A stretch of 64,000 bases of DNA from an uncultured Oscillospiraceae bacterium (GCA_944385415.1 CALWXC010000002.1:124001-188000), one strand, 5' to 3'. Positions 25,088 through 34,581 are shown, numbered from the stretch's first letter. Translations and numbers: made by a program. The notes: generated by a model not told the origin, from the letters alone.

Positions 25088-26659
25088 TCAGTCCTCCTCC
25101 TCGTCGCTGTCAAAGGACAGCTCGTCCACAAAAATATCCTGGAATCGGGGGTCATTGGCCAGTTCCAGAAATTCCACCTCATCGGCCAGACGGCTGGCCA
25201 GCTCAAACTGGAAGTCCTCCCGGACGGCCAGCTTGGCCCCTTCACCGGCGGCATTGCCCACAGGGATGATCTTCTCCCGCAGAATCTTCGGCAGCAGTCC
25301 GATGGCACAGGCGCTGTCGGGGGACATATAGTTGCCGAAGGCACCGGCAATGAGAACCTGTTCGATGTCCGCAACGGCCACCCCCAGCCGGTCGCACAGC
25401 AGCCGGATACCGGCGGCAATGGCGGCCTTGGCCAGCTGGACCTCCCGGATATCCGATTGGGTCAGACAGACCGTGTCGTTGAAATAATAGGCGGGCTTGC
25501 CGTCGGCCAGACCCAGGGCGGCGGGACCGTCCGGATCGAAACGGCCCGTCTCGTCCACCACGCCCAGCTCCAGCAGCACGGCCACGGCGTCCAGCAGACC
25601 GGAACCGCAGATGCCCTGGGCTTCGCCGCCGCCGACAACGCTGTAGCCGATGGAACCGTCTGCGCCGGTAAAGACGTGGTCAATGGCTCCGTCGGCGCCC
25701 CGCATGCCAAAGCGGATTTTAGCGCCCTCAAAGGCGGGACCCGCCGCCGTGGAGCAGGTGACGGACCGGCGGCGGTTGCCCAGGACCATTTCGCCGTTGG
25801 TGCCGATGTCGATCATCAACGTAAGGGGGTCCCGGTGGTCCCAGCCGCAGGCCAGCAGACAGCCCACCGTATCCGCGCCCACAAACCCGGCGATACAGGG
25901 CAGAATCCGCACGCGGCCGTCAGGGGCCATGTGGAAGCCCAGTTCCTTGCCGGGCCGGACCTCTGCGGCCCGGTGCTGGGGCATATAGGGGGCCACCATC
26001 AGGGGAGCAGGGGAGTAGCCCAGCAGCAGATGGTGCATACAGGTGTTGCCCACGGCGGAAATCAGACGCACATCCTCCCGACGGCACTTGGCCGCGTGGC
26101 AGAGGTTGCCCAGCATTTCATTGAGGGCCTCCCGGATGGCCACCGTCAGAGGCTCCACGCCGTGTTCCATGGCGTAGCTGCCGCGGGCCACTACGTCGGC
26201 ACCGAATTGGGTCTGGGGATTGAGGCGGCTGTCCACGGCCAGCTGGCCGCCGGTGCGGCCGTCCAGCAGATAGCCCACCAGGGAAGTGGTGCCTACATCG
26301 AAGGCCGCCATGGCGAAAAACTCGCCGCCCGCGGCAGCGGCGGTGTCGGCCATGGAAATGCCGCCGGTGAGAATGCGGTTTTCCCCGTGGCGTGGGAAGA
26401 CGGCGGACACGTCGCCGCCCACTATCAATTGACAGGCGGGCAGCAGCTCATCACCGGGCACTGGACCGCCAGCCATGGTCAGATGGTCCCGTCCGGCGGT
26501 GATGCGCACCAGACATTTGCCGCAGGTGCCCCGGCCGCCGCAGGGGGCGTCGGGCTTCAGTCCGGCGGCAATGGCCGCCGCCAGCACCGTGATTCCGGCG
26601 GTGACGGAGATGGAGACGGCGTCCTCGGGAAAGGTTACACAATACCGTTGCTCATCCAA
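25088..26659 (-). CDS. reductive activator of corrinoid proteins (RamA/RACE-like)
   Basis: A 523-aa ASKHA-fold ATPase with an N-terminal ferredoxin domain. It reduces inactive Co(II) corrinoid back to Co(I) at the cost of ATP. The plant-type [2Fe-2S] motif is visible as Cys40, Cys46, Cys49 and Cys76. The central DUF4445-type actin-like domain has AFDVGTTSLVGYLLDG, IDIGTNGEMV and VGGGEAQGICGSGLLDA, and near the C-terminus AGAFGNYM. The start is a TTG with AGGAGG nine bases upstream; no ATG fits better. It forms an operon with the DUF2284 gene. A promoter was not clearly seen. Confidence 0.91.
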   Translation of the reverse strand: MDEQRYCVTFPEDAVSISVTAGITVLAAAIAAGLKPDAPCGGRGTCGKCLVRITAGRDHLTMAGGPVPGDELLPACQLIVGGDVSAVFPRHGENRILTGGISMADTAAAAGGEFFAMAAFDVGTTSLVGYLLDGRTGGQLAVDSRLNPQTQFGADVVARGSYAMEHGVEPLTVAIREALNEMLGNLCHAAKCRREDVRLISAVGNTCMHHLLLGYSPAPLMVAPYMPQHRAAEVRPGKELGFHMAPDGRVRILPCIAGFVGADTVGCLLACGWDHRDPLTLMIDIGTNGEMVLGNRRRSVTCSTAAGPAFEGAKIRFGMRGADGAIDHVFTGADGSIGYSVVGGGEAQGICGSGLLDAVAVLLELGVVDETGRFDPDGPAALGLADGKPAYYFNDTVCLTQSDIREVQLAKAAIAAGIRLLCDRLGVAVADIEQVLIAGAFGNYMSPDSACAIGLLPKILREKIIPVGNAAGEGAKLAVREDFQFELASRLADEVEFLELANDPRFQDIFVDELSFDSDEEED

Positions 26660-26802
26660 AATGGGATTCCTCCTTTGCAGGTTTCATGGCGTTGCACTTT
26701 GACTACCATTGTACTGCGGGAAACAGGAAGATGCAACCATCATCCGTCGGGCGGCGGAAAACGGGAATGCCATAAAATATGTATAAAGTTTCATGTTGCC
26801 TG

Positions 26803-26831
26803 TTGCACCTGGTCGAAAAAAGCGGTACAAT
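26803..26831 (+). promoter_or_regulatory. promoter of the UroD-type methyltransferase gene
   Basis: TTGCAC (26803-26808), 17-base spacer, TACAAT (26826-26831). The 233-base region 26660-26892 holds this promoter and the ribosome site of the activator gene; nothing else was seen. Confidence 0.65.
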
Positions 26832-26892
26832 GGAAGAGCCGCCGGGCGGCCATTGCCTGGCGGAATTTACAGAGAAAGGCGGTTTTGATCCC

Positions 26893-27882
26893 ATGCTGAG
26901 CAAACGTCAAAACCTTTTGGAAACCCTTCGCGGCGGTAAGCCCGACCGCTATGTCAACCAGTTTGAAGCCTTCGCCATGGTGGGCAATCCCTTCGTGGCC
27001 ACCAACCCCGCCCCCAAGCCGGGCCAGGAGATGGTGACCAACCTGTGGGGCGTCACCCGGTCCTGGCCCGAAGGCACCCCTGGCCCGTTCCCCATCCACG
27101 ACGCCCAGCACACAGTGTGCAAGGACATCACCGAGTGGCGGAACTATGTGAAGGCTCCCAGCGTGGAGTTCTCCGACGAGGCCTGGGCGCCCTTCGTGGA
27201 GGCGGCCAACCAGATCGACCGCAGCGAATATTTTGTCACCGTCAGCATGATTCCCGGCATCTTTGAGCAGTGCCACTACCTTATGGGTATGGAGGATTGC
27301 CTGGTGAACTTCTATGAGGAGCCCGAAGCCATGCACGAGCTCATCGACTACCTGACCGAGTGGGAGCTGCGCTACGCCGAACAGCTGGTCAAGCACCTGC
27401 ATCCCGACGCCGTGTTTCACCACGACGACTGGGGCAGCCAGATTTCCACCTTCCTGTCTCCGGCCATGTTTGAGGAGTTCTACGCCCCCGCCTACAAGAA
27501 GCTGTACGGCTACTACAAGGCCAACGGCGTGGAGGTCATCTGCCACCACTCCGACTCCTACGCCGCCACTCTGGTGCCTGCCATGATCGACATGGGTATT
27601 GACATCTGGCAGGGCGTTATGCAGAGCAACAACATCCCCGAGCTGATTGAGAAGTACGGCGGAAAGATCACCTTCATGGGCGGCATCGACAGCGCCACCG
27701 TGGACTTCCCCGGCTGGACCCGTGAGATCGTCAACGAGAAGGTCCGGGAGGCCTGCGAGAAGTTCGGCACCAAGTTCTACATCCCCAACACCTCCCAGGG
27801 CGGCGCCATGAGCACCTTCCCCGGCGTCTACGAGGCCGTGACGGAGGAAATCGACAAGATGAGCAAAGAGCTGTTCCACTGA
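26893..27882 (+). CDS. UroD-family methyltransferase (MT1)
   Basis: A 329-aa TIM-barrel protein of the uroporphyrinogen decarboxylase superfamily. The corrinoid neighbours argue for the MtaA/MtbA/MtvB-type methyltransferase branch rather than haem synthesis: it would transfer a methyl group from a substrate to the corrinoid protein. Visible motifs are LETLRGGKPDRY at the N-terminus, HHDDWGSQ, and EVICHHSDSYAATL, which replaces the His-Cys zinc motif of MtaA, followed by FMGGIDSAT and YIPNTSQGG. The frame extends upstream but the ATG after AGAAAGG fits the family start. Substrate is unknown; methoxylated aromatics or methylamines are possibilities. Confidence 0.87.
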   Translation: MLSKRQNLLETLRGGKPDRYVNQFEAFAMVGNPFVATNPAPKPGQEMVTNLWGVTRSWPEGTPGPFPIHDAQHTVCKDITEWRNYVKAPSVEFSDEAWAPFVEAANQIDRSEYFVTVSMIPGIFEQCHYLMGMEDCLVNFYEEPEAMHELIDYLTEWELRYAEQLVKHLHPDAVFHHDDWGSQISTFLSPAMFEEFYAPAYKKLYGYYKANGVEVICHHSDSYAATLVPAMIDMGIDIWQGVMQSNNIPELIEKYGGKITFMGGIDSATVDFPGWTREIVNEKVREACEKFGTKFYIPNTSQGGAMSTFPGVYEAVTEEIDKMSKELFH

Positions 27883-27907
27883 GCATCCAGCAAATCGTGA
27901 CCCCAGG

Positions 27908-27943
27908 CCGGGCGCACCGTGTTACGCGGTGCGCCCGGTTTTT
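27908..27943 (+). terminator. terminator whose loop contains the stop codon of the opposite gene
   Basis: CCGGGCGCACCG (27908-27919) pairs with CGGTGCGCCCGG (27927-27938), then T5. The loop 27920-27926 carries the TAA stop of the minus-strand ATPase, so the last codons of that gene are half of the stem. Confidence 0.9.
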
Positions 27944-30570
27944 GCGTCCGGCAGGGCGGCGGCGGGCTTGGGCGCACTGCGGAAGCACTTGCGCAGCAGG
28001 TCGAAGGGAATTACCGTGGCTGCCAAAAGGATAACGGCGGCCAGGTCTTGCCAGGGCAGGGGCGTGGTGCGGAAGACGGTGCCGCCGAAGAACACCAACA
28101 GCAGCTGAATCACCGATACGGCGGCAAAAATCCCCACAAAGGCCGGATTGCGCCGCAGATTGGCCAGCAAATACCGCCGGGTGGTCCGGGCGTTAAAGGC
28201 GTTGAAGATGCCGCAGAAGATAAACAGGGTGAAAAAGGCCGTCAGAAAACCCACATAGCTGTCCAGGTAGCCGAATCGCAGCCGGAACCAGGGATGGCGC
28301 AGAAAGACCGTACACAGCAGCACCGTATAAAGCCCTGTGGTCAGAATGTGGCCCATCATGGCCCGGGTGAGAATGGGTTCGTCGCGGCCCTTGGGCGGTT
28401 CCTGCATATACCGTTCCAGGGGCGGCTCCCCGGCGAAGGCCAGACCGCCCAGGGTGTCCATTATCAGGTTGACCCAGAGCATTTGGGTAACGGTCACCGG
28501 CGTGTCGATGCCGATAAAGGGAGCCAAAAGGGAGACGCCCACAGCGCAGAGGTTCATGGTCAGCTGGAAAGTGATGAATTTCCGAATGCTCTTGAAAATG
28601 GTCCGGCCATAGCGGACGGCCTTGGCGATGGAAGCGAAATTGTCATCCAGAATGACGATGTCGCCCGCTTCCCGCGCCACCTCCGTGCCGCTGCCCATGG
28701 CAAAGCCCACGTCGGCCAGCTTCAGGGCGGGGGCGTCGTTGATGCCGTCGCCGGTCATACCGGCCACCAGCCCCAGGTCCTGAGCTGCCCGGACGAGACG
28801 GCTCTTGTCCGACGGCAGCGCCCGGGCCACCACCCGCAGCTTCGGCAGAGCAGCGCGGAGTTTTTCGTCGCTGAGACGGCCCAGCTCTTCACTGGTGAGG
28901 ATCAGATCGCCCTCCTGGGCAATGCCTGCCTCCATGGCCACCGATCGGGCGGTCCGGCGGTTGTCACCGGTAATCATAACGGTCTGAATGCCCGCGCCCC
29001 GGACCTGGGCCACGGCCTCCCGGACACCGGGCCGCAGGGGGTCCCGGATGGCCAGCAGGCCTACCAGCGTTAAGGGGCACGTTTCCGGGTCCCCGGACCC
29101 CACGGCCAGCAGCAGCACCCGCATGGCCCGGTCCGTCAGCCGTTCCATGGTCCGGGACAGGGAGCCGGGAACGCCGCTGCACCGGCGGCCCCGCCGGTCG
29201 TAATACTCCCGGCACCGGGGCAGCAGCACCTCCGGCGCACCCTTATAGAGCAGCAGGGGACGGGGACCGCTGAGGCGGGCGCAGGCGTATTTCCGGCTGC
29301 TGTCAAAGGCCAAAACCGGTTCCGCCTTGACGGTCCCGGCCCCGTCGGCGGCAAAGGCCAGCACGGCCCGGTCCGTGCTGTTGCCGCCGGTGGGACGGCC
29401 CTGGACCAGCATCGCTTCGTTGCATCCGGCGCAGACCTGGACGGCCAGCTGCCGCAGGCCGCCGTCGGCAATGTCCGACAGGCGGGAACTGCTGTGGCCG
29501 TCGGCGGAGTAAAAGGCGTCCACGGCCATGGTCCCGGCGGTGAGGGTGCCGGTTTTGTCGGTGAACAGGATGTTCATGCTGCCCGCCGTCTCGATGCCCA
29601 CCAGCTTCCGGACCATGACGTTGTCCCGCTTCATCCGCAGCATATTGGCCGACAACACCACGGCGATCATCATAGGCAGCCCCTCCGGTACGGCTACCAC
29701 CACAATGGCGATGGCCAGCAGAGCCGCGTGGAACAGGCGGGACAGAACAAAGGCCGGGTCCTGCAAACAGGAGACAATGGCGGGCATATAAAAATTGTTG
29801 TCCAGCAGAATGGCGTTGAACAGATCGGCAAAGGCAATCAGTCCCGCCGCCGTGTAGCCCAGACGGCTGATGGAGCGGGCCAGCTGCCCCAATCGGGCCT
29901 TCATGGGGCTTTCCAGCGCATCGGCCTGGAGCTCTTTGGCCAGCGTGCCGTAGAGGGTGTGATCGCCCACCCGGCACACCAGCAAAATGCCGTGGCCCTC
30001 GGTGATGACGGTACCCCGCAGCAGTTGATTTTTCACCGACGGTGACCAGTCCTTGGGGGCGGCGTCCCCGGCGGGGACCTTGCAGGCCTCCTTGCTCTCG
30101 CCGTTGAGGGGCGACTGGTCCACCCGCAGACTGCCCGACAGCAGAATGCCATCGGCGGGAATCCGCTCCCCGGCCTGGAGCAGCACCAGATCGCCCACCA
30201 CCACATCAGAAACGGGCAGGAGCCGGACGCCCTCGGCCCGCTTGACGCGGCAGACGGCGGCGTCGGCCTCCTGCTGCAAGCGGGCGAAGGCCCGTTCGCT
30301 GCCGCATTCGGATACGGTGGAGACGAAGGTGGACAGGAACACCGCCACGGCGATGCCCACCGGTTCGGCCCAGGAGCCTTCCCCCAGGGAAACCAGCAGA
30401 TTCAGCCCCAGGGCCACCAATAAAATACGGATGATGGGATCGGAAAAACTCTCGAAAAACCGGGTGAAAAACGTCTTGCGGCTTTGCCGCGTAAAGGCGT
30501 TGGAGCCGTACCGCCGCCGGGCGGCCTCCACCTGGGCGCGGCTCAGTCCCGGCCGCGAACTCATTTCCAT
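27922..30570 (-). CDS. P-type Ca2+-transporting ATPase
   Basis: Membrane cation pump, 882 aa, of the plasma-membrane Ca2+ ATPase (P2B) type. N-terminal cation-ATPase domain, actuator loop with NGESKEA, M4 motif VAVPEGLPM, phosphorylation motif FTDKTGTLT (Asp near residue 335), MITGDNRRTA and MTGDGINDAPALKLADVGFAMG hinge. M6 segment LWVNLIMDTLGGLAFA has the Asn and Asp that bind Ca2+ in this class, and the usual C-terminal cation-ATPase segments complete ten helices. Start taken at ATG 30570 after GGGGAGG; the frame is open 29 codons further but without a ribosome site. Confidence 0.93.
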   Translation of the reverse strand: MEMSSRPGLSRAQVEAARRRYGSNAFTRQSRKTFFTRFFESFSDPIIRILLVALGLNLLVSLGEGSWAEPVGIAVAVFLSTFVSTVSECGSERAFARLQQEADAAVCRVKRAEGVRLLPVSDVVVGDLVLLQAGERIPADGILLSGSLRVDQSPLNGESKEACKVPAGDAAPKDWSPSVKNQLLRGTVITEGHGILLVCRVGDHTLYGTLAKELQADALESPMKARLGQLARSISRLGYTAAGLIAFADLFNAILLDNNFYMPAIVSCLQDPAFVLSRLFHAALLAIAIVVVAVPEGLPMMIAVVLSANMLRMKRDNVMVRKLVGIETAGSMNILFTDKTGTLTAGTMAVDAFYSADGHSSSRLSDIADGGLRQLAVQVCAGCNEAMLVQGRPTGGNSTDRAVLAFAADGAGTVKAEPVLAFDSSRKYACARLSGPRPLLLYKGAPEVLLPRCREYYDRRGRRCSGVPGSLSRTMERLTDRAMRVLLLAVGSGDPETCPLTLVGLLAIRDPLRPGVREAVAQVRGAGIQTVMITGDNRRTARSVAMEAGIAQEGDLILTSEELGRLSDEKLRAALPKLRVVARALPSDKSRLVRAAQDLGLVAGMTGDGINDAPALKLADVGFAMGSGTEVAREAGDIVILDDNFASIAKAVRYGRTIFKSIRKFITFQLTMNLCAVGVSLLAPFIGIDTPVTVTQMLWVNLIMDTLGGLAFAGEPPLERYMQEPPKGRDEPILTRAMMGHILTTGLYTVLLCTVFLRHPWFRLRFGYLDSYVGFLTAFFTLFIFCGIFNAFNARTTRRYLLANLRRNPAFVGIFAAVSVIQLLLVFFGGTVFRTTPLPWQDLAAVILLAATVIPFDLLRKCFRSAPKPAAALPDAKTGRTA

Positions 30571-30638
30571 AGACAGTACCTCCCCGAAAGGTGTTTGCAA
30601 CAGCCTATGCACACAGTTGGACAGGTATGCCGTAGGGA

Positions 30639-30674
30639 TTGCGCCGGGACTGTGCATATAGTATCATATACTAT
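30639..30674 (+). promoter_or_regulatory. promoter overlapping a 7-bp palindrome
   Basis: TTGCGC (30639-30644), 17-base spacer, TATCAT (30662-30667). Arms ATAGTAT (30658-30664) and ATACTAT (30668-30674) straddle the -10. It would drive the WG-repeat gene; the palindrome could be an operator shared with the divergent ATPase gene. Confidence 0.5.
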
Positions 30675-30727
30675 CATTGCGTGCTGTGCGTTGGACAGTT
30701 GAAACGAAAAGGAAAGGTGGAATTTTG

Positions 30728-32620
30728 ATGTGCAACCAAAAACTCCTCCGCAAACTTTTGGGGCTGCTGTTGGCCGTGGGGACACTGGCTTCGTCGGCCC
30801 TGTCGGTGTCGGCGTCCCAGGTGACTTTTACCACCCTCATCGAGGCCCAATATGAGGATGCCGGACAGTTCAATGAGGGATTGGCCGCCGTCAAGGAGAA
30901 TGGCAAGTGGGGATATATCGACGAGACCGGCAAGACGGTGATTCCATTCCAATACGACAAGGCGTACCTGTTCCGGGAGGGGCTGGCCCTGGTGGGCAAG
31001 CTGGAGCAGCGGGACGTGTGGCATCCCACCGGTGAACTGGACCAGGGGGGCAACCGTGTTTATGAGGATGGTCCCACCGATGTCTATGTGTGGTACATCA
31101 TCGACGATGAGGGCAACGAAACGCCCCTGACGGCGCCCGCCTATGTCTACGACGAGGAGACCCAGGAGAGCGGCTACGAGGAACGGCCTGCTTTCGGCCT
31201 TTGCAGTTCCGTCGATCAGCAGCCTTTTGAGGCCTGCTATTACAACGGCTATCTGAATCTGGAGGGCTATGTCCATCTGGAGGAACCGGAGAATCTGGTC
31301 TATGACCGCCAGGGCAACCGCCTGGATTTCGGATGGAATATGGCCAGTCTGGCCTATAATGAGGGCGTATTTGTGGGATATACCGAGGGCGCGGCGGGGT
31401 TCTGTGTTCTGGACGCCACCGGCCAGGTGGTGCTCAGCAGCGAGGATAATTCCCAGGTGGCCGCCCTCCGGCCTTTCAACCAGGGTATGGCCCCGGCCCT
31501 GTGCTATCCGGAAGCGCTGAACTTCGCCGGCGCCTGGGGCTTTATGGACCGCAGCGGCAAGATGGTCATTCCTGCCCAATACAAGGACTTTTATGTCAGT
31601 GGTCCTTTGACGGAATACAAGGTGTTCAACGACGGTATTGCCGTGGTGCAGAGCATGGACGGCAAGTGGGGCGGCATCAACAAAAACGGCGCCACGGTGA
31701 TTCCCTTTGCCTACGATTCCCTACGGGTTTTCCATGAGGGCCTGGCCGCGGCGGAGCAGGGGGGCAAATGGGGCGTCATTGACACGGCCGATCGTGTGGT
31801 GGTCCCGTTCCAATACGACACCCTCAGCGGCTACAACGAGGGGCTGTGCGTGGCGGTGAAAGATGGCCGCGCCTTCTGCATCGACCGGTACGGCAACGAG
31901 GTTCCCGGCTCCGACAGCGTGGATACCTCCATCTATTTTCCTGAGGGTACGGACAGTATGGCCGTCTTTACGCCGGAGCAGATTGTTGTGGTGGAACAGG
32001 ACGGAAACTATGGGTTTATGACCATGGACTACACTGCCGACTTGCCCCAGCCGTCGGAAATGGACAGCTGGGCCTATGCGGAAGTCGTCCAGGCCATTGA
32101 GGCAGGGCTCATTCCCATGGACCTGCAAAATCAGTATCAGGCCAATATCACGCGGGCCGAGTTTGCAGCCCTGGCCGTGGAGCTGATTACCACCGAGACC
32201 GGAAAAACCACTGAAGAGCTGGTACTGGACGCCACCGGCAAGACCATGACGGAACTGGTGACCACGTATCCCTTTGCCGATGCCAACAGCACGGCGGTCC
32301 TGGTGGCCAACGCTCTGGGCATCATCAACGGCAAGGGCAACGGCATGTTTGACCCCTACGGCCAGCTGACCCGGCAGGACGCCGCCGCCATCCTCATGCG
32401 GACGGGCCAGTATTTGGGCAGGACGGAGACCGGCGGCACTGCCGCAGCGTTCACTGAACGGGATGCCATCGCCGGATATGCCCGGGAGGCCGTGGACTAT
32501 GTCAGCGCCCTGGGCGTCATGAATGGAACTTCTGCCGATACGTTTTCCCCCTTGGGCAGCTATACCCGGCAGCAGGCGTATCTGACCGTCTGCCGCCTGT
32601 ACGAAGCATTGCAATCATAA
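30728..32620 (+). CDS. WG-repeat protein with SLH domains
   Basis: Exported 630-aa surface protein. Residues 1-30 are a signal peptide. From about 40 to 440 it contains degenerate WG (KWGYIDxxGKxVIPxxYD) beta-strand repeats, best seen as GKWGYIDETGKTVIPFQYD and GKWGVIDTADRVVVPFQYD. Two to three SLH repeats follow (about 455-628), with ITRAEFAALAVEL and LTRQDAAAILMR as typical helices. WG repeats are a binding scaffold of unknown ligand. SD AAAGGTGG precedes the ATG. It ends in a strong terminator and is alone in its transcript. Confidence 0.88.
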   Translation: MCNQKLLRKLLGLLLAVGTLASSALSVSASQVTFTTLIEAQYEDAGQFNEGLAAVKENGKWGYIDETGKTVIPFQYDKAYLFREGLALVGKLEQRDVWHPTGELDQGGNRVYEDGPTDVYVWYIIDDEGNETPLTAPAYVYDEETQESGYEERPAFGLCSSVDQQPFEACYYNGYLNLEGYVHLEEPENLVYDRQGNRLDFGWNMASLAYNEGVFVGYTEGAAGFCVLDATGQVVLSSEDNSQVAALRPFNQGMAPALCYPEALNFAGAWGFMDRSGKMVIPAQYKDFYVSGPLTEYKVFNDGIAVVQSMDGKWGGINKNGATVIPFAYDSLRVFHEGLAAAEQGGKWGVIDTADRVVVPFQYDTLSGYNEGLCVAVKDGRAFCIDRYGNEVPGSDSVDTSIYFPEGTDSMAVFTPEQIVVVEQDGNYGFMTMDYTADLPQPSEMDSWAYAEVVQAIEAGLIPMDLQNQYQANITRAEFAALAVELITTETGKTTEELVLDATGKTMTELVTTYPFADANSTAVLVANALGIINGKGNGMFDPYGQLTRQDAAAILMRTGQYLGRTETGGTAAAFTERDAIAGYAREAVDYVSALGVMNGTSADTFSPLGSYTRQQAYLTVCRLYEALQS

Positions 32621-32628
32621 CGTGACCG

Positions 32629-32659
32629 GGGCTTGCCGCCAAAGCGGCAGGCCCTTTTT
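32629..32659 (+). terminator. rho-independent terminator after the WG/SLH gene
   Basis: GGGCTTGCCGC (32629-32639) pairs with GCGGCAGGCCC (32644-32654) across loop CAAA, then T5. Confidence 0.9.
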
Positions 32660-32717
32660 CCTTGTCAAATGGCCGCCGTCGTGGTATGGTAGGGACAACG
32701 AAGAAGGAGGAATTTCT

Positions 32718-33767
32718 ATGCGGGAGCGCAGACCGTTCTATATGACAAAGTTCCACTGTATCGGCGGCGACTGCCCCGACACCTGCTGTCGGGACTGGGA
32801 AGTGGTGCTGGACGAGGAGAGCGCCGCTTTTTATCGAACCGTGCCGGGAGAACTGGGCGGTTTATTGCGTGCTTCCATGACGGAACTGGACGGCGAGCCC
32901 TGCTTTTACCTGAAAGATGGGCTATGTCCCCTGCTCAATGCACAGGGCCTGTGCCGCATTCAGCTGGAATTGGGGGAGGAACATCTGAGCCGTTCCTGTG
33001 ACCTGCACCCCCGCTTTGCCGAGGAATACGGCTCCCTACGGGAATGGGTGGTATCCATGGCCTGCCCCGAGGCGGCCCGACTCCTGCTGTCGGACCCGGC
33101 CCCGGTGACCTTTGTGGAGGAACAGACCGACGAACCGGTGTCCGGCTGCAACGATCTGGACCCGCGTCTCTTTTTCTCCCTGGTGTCTCTGCGGAAGACG
33201 GCCTATGGTATCGTACAGGACCGGTCGGTGGACTGGCAGACCCGGGCGGCCCGGCTTTTGTCCCTAGCGGAAGCATACCAGCGGAACCTGGACCAGCACC
33301 GTCTGTCCCGTCTGGACGGCGTGATCCGGCGGTACGCCGAGGGCCGGTATCCTAACCATCTGTCTCTGAACACGCCGGACTGGTCCCTGCTGGACACTTT
33401 GGAACCCATCAACGCCACATGGAACACCTTGTGGCGGCAGACCCGGGACTTTGTCCCCACAGAGGAAGTGGAAACCACATATCATCAGGCCACGGCGTCC
33501 TGGGACCACCAATGGGAACACCTTTTAATGTACTTCCTCTACCGGTATGTCCTCAAAGCCGTCAACGACCGGCAGGTGCTGCCCAGAATCCGGCTGGCGG
33601 TGTACAGTGTTCTGTGGCTGCGGCGCATGGAACTGGCCCAATTTGCACACCATGGATGGAGCATGGAAATTCGCATGGACCTGCTCCACCGCTACAGCCG
33701 CCAGGTGGAGCACTCCGCCGACAATCTCCAAAAACTTCATACCATTTTGACAAAAACTGTGATATAA
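32718..33767 (+). CDS. FliB-like lysine-N-methylase family protein
   Basis: A 349-aa protein of the flagellin lysine-N-methylase (FliB) family, which in Salmonella methylates flagellin lysines. Family marks are the N-terminal cysteine set FHCIGGDCPDTCC (Cys14, 19, 23, 24) and a second group, CPLLNAQGLCRIQ with SCDLHPR, which together probably bind an Fe-S cluster. The C-terminal half is helical and less conserved. SD AAGGAGG. No flagellar gene is in the window, so the substrate may be another surface protein. The extended -10 promoter of proBAC lies within its last bases. Confidence 0.84.
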   Translation: MRERRPFYMTKFHCIGGDCPDTCCRDWEVVLDEESAAFYRTVPGELGGLLRASMTELDGEPCFYLKDGLCPLLNAQGLCRIQLELGEEHLSRSCDLHPRFAEEYGSLREWVVSMACPEAARLLLSDPAPVTFVEEQTDEPVSGCNDLDPRLFFSLVSLRKTAYGIVQDRSVDWQTRAARLLSLAEAYQRNLDQHRLSRLDGVIRRYAEGRYPNHLSLNTPDWSLLDTLEPINATWNTLWRQTRDFVPTEEVETTYHQATASWDHQWEHLLMYFLYRYVLKAVNDRQVLPRIRLAVYSVLWLRRMELAQFAHHGWSMEIRMDLLHRYSRQVEHSADNLQKLHTILTKTVI

Positions 33768-33768
33768 T
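33760..33768 (+). promoter_or_regulatory. extended -10 promoter of proBAC
   Basis: TG-A-TATAAT (33760-33768) is 37 bases before the proB ATG. A TTGACA at 33747 is too near to act as its -35. Confidence 0.5.
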
Positions 33769-33804
33769 ACAGTAATCAATTAAATCAAACAAGGAGACGA
33801 TACC

Positions 33805-34581
33805 ATGCGCATTGTCGTCAAAGTGGGCACTTCCACCCTGACCCACGCCACGGGGCGGCTGAACATCCGCCGGGTGGAAGCCCTCTGCAAGGTCCTGTCG
33901 GACCTGAAAAACGCGGGCCATGAGATCATTCTGGTGTCTTCCGGCGCCATCGGCATGGGCGTGGGCAAGCTGATGCTGACCAGCCGCCCCACGGATATGC
34001 CCACCAAACAGGCCGCCGCCGCCGTGGGCCAGTGCGAGCTCATGTACGTCTATGATAAACTGTTTTCCGAGTACCACCATACGGTGGCACAGATTTTGCT
34101 GACCGGCTCTGACGTGGAAAACCCCCAGCGCCATGACAATTTCCGAAACACCATGTTCCGGCTGCTGGAGTTGGGGGCGCTGCCCATTGTCAATGAAAAC
34201 GATACCGTTGTTACCGACGAAATCGCTGTGGGCGACAATGACACCCTGGGAGCCGTGGTGGCCGTCAGCGTGGCGGCGGATTTGCTGGTGCTGCTGTCGG
34301 ATATCGACGGCCTCTACACGGCGGACCCCCACAAGCACCCAGACGCCCGGCTCATTGACCGGGTGGAAACCATTACACCGGAAATTGAAGCATTGGCCGG
34401 GGGCAAGGGGTCGGCGCTGGGGACCGGCGGCATGGCCACGAAGCTGTCAGCGGCCAAATTGGCTACCGAAGCCGGTACCGATATGATCATTGCCAACGGC
34501 CAGCACCCCGAATTGTTGTATGAGATTGCCGACGGAAACGCCGTCGGCACCCGATTTGTGGCAAAGGAGCGAAACAAATGA
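33805..34581 (+). CDS. proB: glutamate 5-kinase
   Basis: First enzyme of proline synthesis: phosphorylates glutamate to gamma-glutamyl phosphate. It is 258 aa and shows the amino-acid-kinase fold: [36 protein letters not shown] and [13 protein letters not shown], with [12 protein letters not shown] near the end. It lacks the C-terminal PUA domain of E. coli ProB, as many Firmicute versions do. SD AAGGAGA. Its stop overlaps the proA start by four bases, giving translational coupling. Feedback inhibition by proline is usual in the family. Confidence 0.96.
   Translation: MRIVVKVGTSTLTHATGRLNIRRVEALCKVLSDLKNAGHEIILVSSGAIGMGVGKLMLTSRPTDMPTKQAAAAVGQCELMYVYDKLFSEYHHTVAQILLTGSDVENPQRHDNFRNTMFRLLELGALPIVNENDTVVTDEIAVGDNDTLGAVVAVSVAADLLVLLSDIDGLYTADPHKHPDARLIDRVETITPEIEALAGGKGSALGTGGMATKLSAAKLATEAGTDMIIANGQHPELLYEIADGNAVGTRFVAKERNK

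Noticed and set aside
26893..27882. Uroporphyrinogen decarboxylase (hemE) of haem synthesis
   Set aside because: Neighbourhood is entirely corrinoid methyl transfer and no haem gene is near; the methyltransferase branch is more likely.
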